Of a stretch of DNA of 64,000 nt, positions 61,601-64,000 are shown one piece after another (position 1 is the stretch's first letter; each line of letters begins with the position of its first letter). The stretch spans positions 20,488,450 through 20,552,449 of the forward strand of contig NC_092648.1 in the NCBI RefSeq assembly GCF_032118995.1, given 5' to 3'. Below the pieces are notes generated by a model. It saw nothing but the letters and a program-made list of their open reading frames with translations, was not told the origin of the DNA and ran no database searches. Made by a program: the position numbers and the translations under genes. This DNA is from Asterias amurensis. Taxonomy: Eukaryota; Echinodermata; Asteroidea; Forcipulatida; Asteriidae.

Positions 61601-63007
61601 CTCATCAAAACACTGGGACCATTGTATGCAATTTATCTTCATTTCAATCTTTTTTTCCTAAATGTTGATGACAAGCTGTGGAAAATACCAAGAAGGCGAC
61701 AACCGGAAACATTTTATAAAAACTAGAGTAAGTATACTTCCATCTTGGAAAGGCATGCCACCCCCCCCCCCCTCTGGTATTTAGGGTAATTTCTCTGAGA
61801 AAGATAAGTTTTTGTTATTTCTTACTCGGCACTACAAAATTTGGGCCCCTACTGGTTTTTAAAAAATATCAGAGACAGATAATCCATTTTGATTGTTTGA
61901 GGGGAGATCAACCAGTCCATTGCAAGTCGTTTAAAACCTTGCATAGAAAATTTGATAAAAATCACACAACATCAGCCCTGCCACCTTTAAACAGCCGTTT
62001 AAGGCCCTCTGTGACACTCATTCAATAACCCACTTGCAACCTACCTGGAAGAAAAGATGATATTTCAGGACTCTTTGGACCGGTTTGAGGAGGTACGCTC
62101 CTAGAGGTAGTGGATGGTTCAGGTATTGCTGACATTCTCGGAAGAATTCAACTACGTCCTCCTGGGCCATGATATCCATCAAGATCTCCACAGTGTTGGG
62201 ATAGTTAGTGCAGTAGTCTGTGTACACTGAGAACCTCTTTTCCTGTTCAGGAAGTAAGATTCAGAAGTTTTAATTAACCATCTTATTACAATAATTATAA
62301 TAACCAATATATACCGATGCGTGTCAGCACTGTATACTCAGTATTTTCCAGAGTTCTGTGAACAAAATCACAAGCACTCGATTGGGATTCGAGCCCACGA
62401 CTTTTGAAATTCTAGAGCAGTGTCTTACCAACTAGACCACTGAAATTACCCAGTAGCTAAAGGCTAATTATTTATCTGCAAAATCGCTTGATTGTTTGGG
62501 GGGGGGGTGAGCTCAACACAATCTGCTTCAATATTCTATAGGGACTTTTTAGCTTATACAACAGGAAAAAACACTTTGAACCAGGATCACGTTCAGGGTT
62601 GTCCCTAAGATTTTTCAAAACCTAGGGGCATTCGGACGGATGTTTGGCCGAAGCTCGCTGGATTGAAACAAGTCCTAAACAGTCCTAACTGTGCTATCTA
62701 GATATGGTTTTTCTGAAGAAATAAAAAAAAATAGCTTTGTTTTAATGCGTCTTGCATGGGGCAAATGTTTTAAACAATTTAACCAAATTGGGAAGTGTGT
62801 CAGTGCTTATTTATACAACCACTAAAAATTGGACAGCAAACTTATTAACTCATATTAAAGAAGACCCATGACAAAAGCAAGGATCATGGCCAGCAAATTA
62901 AGAAAGATGAGAAGGCAAAAAGTAGTTAGTATCTTACATTGTCGAGGAAGCACTCGGCGATCAGTACTGCATCATTATTGCACTGCTGTAACTCCTTCAG
63001 AAGTTTA
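32075..63007 (-). CDS. Pleckstrin homology and RhoGEF domain protein, PLEKHG1/2/3 type (5' part outside the window)
   Basis: A Rho-family guanine-nucleotide exchange factor. Exons in transcript order: 62938-63007, 62045-62242, 57841-58002, 53606-53641, 51825-51941, 51371-51466, 49363-49474, 48086-48238, 36258-36286, 35498-35596, 34905-35004 and 32075-34623. All borders are GT-AG and all phases agree, giving 1239 residues in the window. The DH domain part has FLDNEKRFSVYTDYCTNYP, the conserved helix GAYLLKPVQRVLKYHLFFQ and a YINEMKRKHE helix. The PH domain runs from GDLVLEDIFRMQGARAERY through LFEKVLLIGKKRED and LMLIESLQKEPLGF to KKLWTHEIKRLILEN. After it comes a basic segment RRQKRRNSEPMGKLM, like the RRQSEP segment of human PLEKHG1/3. 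The first residue here is mid-DH, so earlier exons lie past 64000. I cannot choose between the vertebrate paralogues from sequence alone. Confidence 0.88.
32285..32560 (-). repeat. In-frame 21-bp minisatellite (SEETL heptads) in PLEKHG
   Basis: About 13 copies of a 21-bp unit encode heptads of the type LLSEETL, VSLDETL and VPSEETP. A longer block of several heptads appears to be duplicated. Because 21 is divisible by three, the opposite strand is also open in two frames, which explains the antisense frames there. Confidence 0.9.
34720..34745. repeat. ATT microsatellite
   Basis: About six copies of TTA/ATT next to a short palindromic stretch, in the intron before the last PLEKHG exon. Confidence 0.6.
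35118..35275. repeat. Dispersed GGCACCAAGG repeat
   Basis: A diverged copy, sharing AACTTTTGAAGGGGCA with 59793-59935 and ending in CCAGGCCTG. Confidence 0.5.
36580..36945. repeat. GGGCCC MITE followed by a GGCACC repeat
   Basis: 36580-36752 is a GGGCCC palindromic copy. 36781-36945 holds a diverged copy of the GGCACC family in the opposite sense (GGTGCCC blocks). The two lie 28 bp apart in the PLEKHG intron. Confidence 0.55.
37737..37845. repeat. Hairpin with CTCF-like motifs in both ends
   Basis: The left arm CTAGGTGGCAGCAGAC...ACCAGGT pairs with the right arm ACCTGG...GTCTGCTGCCATCTAG. Both ends carry a CTCF-like core, TTGCTAGGTGGCAG on + (37737-37750) and AACACTAGATGGCAG on - (37831-37845). 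A related single copy of the end is at 6807. Confidence 0.6.
38248..40200 (+). repeat. Left array: eight tandem 235-bp units
   Basis: The marker GGGTCGAT occurs at 38453, 38688, 38923, 39158, 39393, 39628, 39863 and 40098, exactly 235 bp apart each time. The first and last units are partly eroded. Each unit holds ACCACGAGTCCCTTTGCAGC, a CTGTGCGCACAG-like palindrome, ATCAACGCCACGGGTCGATT, CCAATCAAAGACTGTCATTA and TATTTATTTCAG. As 235 is not divisible by three, no frame can run through the array. Confidence 0.92.
40201..42124. other. Spacer between the inverted 235-bp arrays
   Basis: Unique-looking AT-rich sequence with TTTA microsatellites (41376-41432). No open frame of note and no transposase-like sequence was seen. 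A CTCF-like string, CCAATAGAGGGCGCTG, is at 40662-40677. Confidence 0.5.
42125..44600 (-). repeat. Right array: about eleven 235-bp units in inverse orientation
   Basis: The complement marker ACCCGTGG occurs at 42161, 42394, 42628, 42862, 43005, 43240, 43475, 43711, 43946, 44181 and 44416. Spacing is 233-236 bp except one short unit of 143 bp. A degenerate unit trails to about 44770. The consensus is that of the left array read on the other strand. Confidence 0.92.
44771..48085. other. Rest of the large PLEKHG intron
   Basis: No exon was found. A loosely repeated GAGGTCTGAGAC / CTCAAGGTCTG stretch lies at 45040-45180. The open frames (for example 45190-45462) have no gene-like context. Confidence 0.4.
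49706..50357. mobile_element. 652-bp MITE with long terminal inverted repeats
   Basis: The left end reads AGCCTTGCTCAAGGCAGTCG, followed by a block near ACTCCGAAAA, CGCCGCTGTA and ACCCACCCGTAT. The right end is the complement of the same order. Pairing goes on, with gaps, to a GACAGCCTTGT / ACAAGGCTGTC block about 140 bp in, so the terminal repeats are long. CTGAGGT flanks both ends (49699-49705 and 50358-50364), suggesting a 7- to 8-bp target duplication as in hAT elements. No transposase frame is present. It lies in a PLEKHG intron. Confidence 0.75.
51080..51193. repeat. Half copy of the GGGCCC palindromic family
   Basis: Begins GGGCCCAATTTCAAAGAGCT and runs to GGTAGTTTGGCTG without the right end. 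It lies in the PLEKHG intron before exon 51371-51466. Confidence 0.6.
52421..52538. repeat. Diverged GGATTTCACAAAG-family MITE
   Basis: TTTCACAAAGATAA at the left, repeated CTAGTC/ACTAGT blocks, and CAATCCACCCC at the right. Confidence 0.5.
52831..53012. repeat. GGGCCC-ended palindromic MITE
   Basis: Ends read GGGGCCGATTTCATAGAGCTG and AGCAGCTCTATGAAA...GGGCCC. A CA microsatellite follows at 53057-53072. Confidence 0.65.
55210..55290. repeat. Dispersed AAAGCGCATTGCACTCGG repeat fragment
   Basis: The run CGTTCTTGTAAAGCGCATTG resembles a sequence common near the ends of animal interspersed elements. The family is not identified. Confidence 0.3.
55634..55939. mobile_element. MITE related to the TTAA family
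   Basis: Ends AGAGGCAGTGTATAC and GTATACACTGTCTTC are inverted repeats. The inner block GTCAAAGACCAGTATCCTCA and the TCAATTGGTCATC segment match the copy at 58411. A central fold-back (AGATACATT / AATGTATCT) is present. Confidence 0.65.
56566..56638 (-). pseudogene. tRNA-like sequence, degenerate (SINE head or tRNA pseudogene)
   Basis: The A box (TAGCTCAGTTGG) and B box (GGTTCGAATCC) are intact, and the acceptor GGCTAGA pairs with TCTAGTC. The anticodon stem is broken (CCGAC against TCCGG) and the loop has no T at position 33, so a working tRNA is unlikely. A tRNA-derived short repeat is the other option. Confidence 0.6.
57538..57673. repeat. MITE with AAGCC(C/T)GGTTCATAC ends
   Basis: Ends AGCCCAATTCATACTTCAC and GTATGAACCAGGCTT. 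The same family as 20761-20889. Confidence 0.6.
58155..58215. repeat. Three tandem copies of an AGTGAGGGCGCTTTTTGGCC unit
   Basis: A unit of about 25 bp is repeated almost exactly three times, within a longer sequence (GACCCCTTGCAT...GACTTCAGTGAGGG) that is also partly present at 22250-22370. Confidence 0.7.
58411..58798. mobile_element. TTAA-flanked MITE (piggyBac-like)
   Basis: TTAA stands at both edges. Terminal inverted repeats are AGACACTGGACACTATTGGT and the complement of AGGCAGTGGACATTATTGGT, about 24 bp with three mismatches. The TTAA target and the absence of an open frame fit a piggyBac-type non-autonomous element. It is the best-preserved of four copies in the window. Confidence 0.75.
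59793..59935. repeat. Dispersed GGCACC repeat, diverged
   Basis: Contains AACTTTTGAAGGGGCA as in 35118-35275 and ends in AAGCCTGG. Confidence 0.4.
62376..62452 (-). pseudogene. Second tRNA-like sequence
   Basis: A box-like TGGTCTAGTTGG and B box-like GGCTCGAATCC are spaced as in a tRNA, but the arms do not pair well. Probably a tRNA-derived repeat head in a PLEKHG intron. Confidence 0.45.
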
Positions 63008-64000
63008 CTGTAAATTAGACAAGACAATTAATGGACAGTCAGTTTGAGTTCGTGTTTACACGCCCTTACAAGGCTCTACACTACTCAGGATGGATGACTC
63101 CGCAGATCTTACGGGTTCAACAAATGAGTGTCACAGTGGTCTATGTAAATCTATGAGATTTACAAAGCATGTTTGGGGGTTATATTGTTAGAGTTGAAAC
63201 TTTTGATTGTTTTGGGGTTTTTCTATGGGGGGGGGGTAGGAAGGATGTGACAATGTAATAAGTTGAACCCAAGTTTAATTACACACATAATTCTTCTCCT
63301 GTTTCTCATACCCCATTGTGTATAAGTAATGATACAAGTTATCAGACTTTGGCTTCTTAGTGGAAAGTAAAGAGCTATAAGCCCAGGATGACAAAAGCTG
63401 ATCCTAATAACCTTCATTATAACATGATTATATTAACAGGCATGAACACATTGACTACATGTACACACCCCACCGCAACAATGTCAGAGGCTTCCTCCCG
63501 GGCCTAACCCCCTCTCGAAAGCCTCTGATCCCTAGCTCAGCCCATTCTCATCCAGCCCACACTTCCAGGACCCCCATGTACTTGTACTCCATCCGCTCTG
63601 AACCCAAACGCCACTGTGACATTTGACTACGATGACATTACAGAGTGTATCTCTAGTGTTTTAACGAGTGATTTTGAGATGGCAGTCATGAGGTAGTTTC
63701 CATCACCAGCGGATGTGCAAAAGGAGTTGGGTCATACTTGCAGTACGTGCAGTTGAATGATCTGTGTGTGGGTGGCTTGAGGGGGAGATGAATGAATAAG
63801 TCACAATTAAAGAGCTCTTTTTAAAATTCAACGTGAATACTTTCTGGTGGGGATAATTTTCAAATTAAATCTCCGTTTATAATTTGTCATGAATACCAAA
63901 TGAGATTTATCTCACATAACGTCTTCCTGCTTGTTCCTCTATTCATGTTCTTTGAAACTCATTTAAAACTAAAAAACAAAGTCAAATTTCAACGTCATAA
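63008..64000. other. PLEKHG intron, continues past the window
   Basis: No further DH-domain exon was found on the minus strand up to the edge, so the gene's 5' part lies beyond it. A G run is at 63226-63236. A C-rich stretch at 63465-63610 has no open frame of interest. Confidence 0.5.

Overview
The window reads as animal nuclear DNA, most likely from an echinoderm and possibly a sea star. It has long AT-rich introns with GT-AG borders, deuterostome-type genes whose spliced proteins resemble human proteins, and a dense load of short palindromic elements of the kind I associate with echinoderm genomes. The species call is an inference. All exons were joined by hand from splice sites and reading phase; no transcript or database was used.

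Region by region. 0.5-5.0 kb (+): a complete seven-exon STPG4-like gene (sperm-tail PG-rich repeat protein, 265 aa). 5.9-6.75 kb (-): a two-exon gene for an unrecognised 114-aa charged protein. 8.0-9.07 kb (-): DUS4L, a tRNA dihydrouridine synthase, with a possible in-frame upstream coding exon at 11.18-11.33 kb. 13.3-25.57 kb (-): PPP1R36, a protein phosphatase 1 regulatory subunit, in 14 firm exons plus an uncertain last exon. A tRNA-Val(UAC) gene lies in its intron 2 on the same strand. 32.1-63.0 kb (-): the 3' part (12 exons, 1239 codons) of a PLEKHG1/2/3-type Rho guanine-nucleotide exchange factor. Its DH domain start lies beyond the right edge of the window.

The genes are not an operon. 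Two themes show. STPG4 and PPP1R36 both belong to families tied to sperm or cilia. PPP1R36 and the PLEKHG gene are neighbours here and, as I recall, PPP1R36 and PLEKHG3 also lie close together on human chromosome 14q23, which suggests an old conserved linkage.

The most striking unexplained structure is inside the 11.8-kb intron of the PLEKHG gene. There, 8 copies of a 235-bp unit face about 11 copies of the same unit in the opposite orientation, across a spacer of about 1.9 kb. This makes a roughly 6.5-kb giant inverted repeat resembling a fold-back transposon or a paired inverted satellite. Other notable elements are a 669-bp element at 10.2 kb with perfect 32-bp terminal inverted repeats and at least 15 copies of one 11-bp motif near its ends, a 652-bp element at 49.7 kb with very long terminal repeats, a TTAA-flanked family, and at least twelve copies of a palindromic family ending in GGGCCC.
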